From Grifola frondosa (lineage: Eukaryota > Basidiomycota > Agaricomycetes > Polyporales > Grifolaceae), in contig LUGG01000055.1 in NCBI GenBank assembly GCA_001683735.1, positions 1 to 64,000 on the forward strand: DNA of 64,000 nt, read 5' to 3'. Under the pieces are notes generated by a model. It ran no database searches. It saw only the letters and a program-made list of their open reading frames with translations, and was not told the origin of the DNA. This document shows, piece by piece, positions 63,997-64,000 of the stretch; the first letter of the stretch is position 1, and the number at the start of each line of letters is the position of its first letter. The translations under genes were made by a program, and so were the position numbers.

Positions 63997-64000
63997 GATA

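Overview
The window is part of a large, AT-rich fungal mitochondrial genome, most likely from an agaricomycete (Basidiomycota). Three things support this. The plus strand carries nad2, nad3, atp6, nad1 and cob, with nad2 and nad3 overlapping at TAATG. The atp6 start region (SPLEQFEV...NAPILGYLN) reads like basidiomycete atp6. UGA is used as Trp, as in the mold mitochondrial code: cob exon 3 ends ELI followed by TGA at an invariant Trp. All names come from reading the sequence and remembered family motifs; no searches were run.

Layout. 1-2600 (minus strand): the N-terminal exonuclease part of a plasmid-type family B DNA polymerase, running off the left edge, with a broken membrane-type ORF upstream. 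3511-3591: tRNA-Ser. 3904-11650: nad2, split into five exons by four group I introns that each hold a LAGLIDADG homing endonuclease or its remains, then nad3. 11640-14140: broken small membrane ORFs of the kind linked to mitochondrial linear plasmids. 14570-15353: atp6. 15830-24840: a graveyard of integrated linear plasmids (invertrons) with a decayed dpo, a truncated T7-type rpo running into a truncated dpo on the opposite strand, another decayed dpo, and an inverted intron-flanked atp6 fragment. 26340-26900: two tRNA-like genes. 27331-36547: nad1 (six exons, five introns), followed by a degenerate second copy of its 3' exon. 39285-41257: yet another truncated dpo (minus). 42962-43032: tRNA-Ile. 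43599-57978: cob (about nine exons), followed by a second copy of its 3' end. 59981-60095: a cox1 5' fragment. 61295-62651: tRNA-Leu, tRNA-Asn and tRNA-Pro (minus). 63130-63996: membrane ORFs of unknown function.

The conserved genes encode respiratory complex I (nad1, nad2, nad3), complex III (cob) and the ATP synthase (atp6). Most of the remaining sequence is invasive: at least 17 group I introns, LAGLIDADG and GIY-YIG endonuclease ORFs in all stages of decay, plasmid polymerases, and families of GC-rich hairpins dropped into AT-rich DNA and into ORFs. Conserved exons of nad2, nad3, atp6 and cob contain repeated single-base deletions that break the frame, while nad1 exons and cob exon 1 are clean. 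This is either uncorrected assembly error or real decay, and it limits how firmly any gene here can be called functional.

Most interesting signals: palindromic hexamers (TAGCTA or TAATTA) that repeatedly split CTAG sites inside endonuclease and plasmid ORFs; a 10-base GC hairpin inserted exactly in a LAGLIDADG active-site motif; displaced 3' ends of nad1 and cob plus a foreign-looking atp6 piece, suggesting repeated gene-end replacement by mobile introns; and a duplicated atp6 leader upstream of a plasmid-type ORF.
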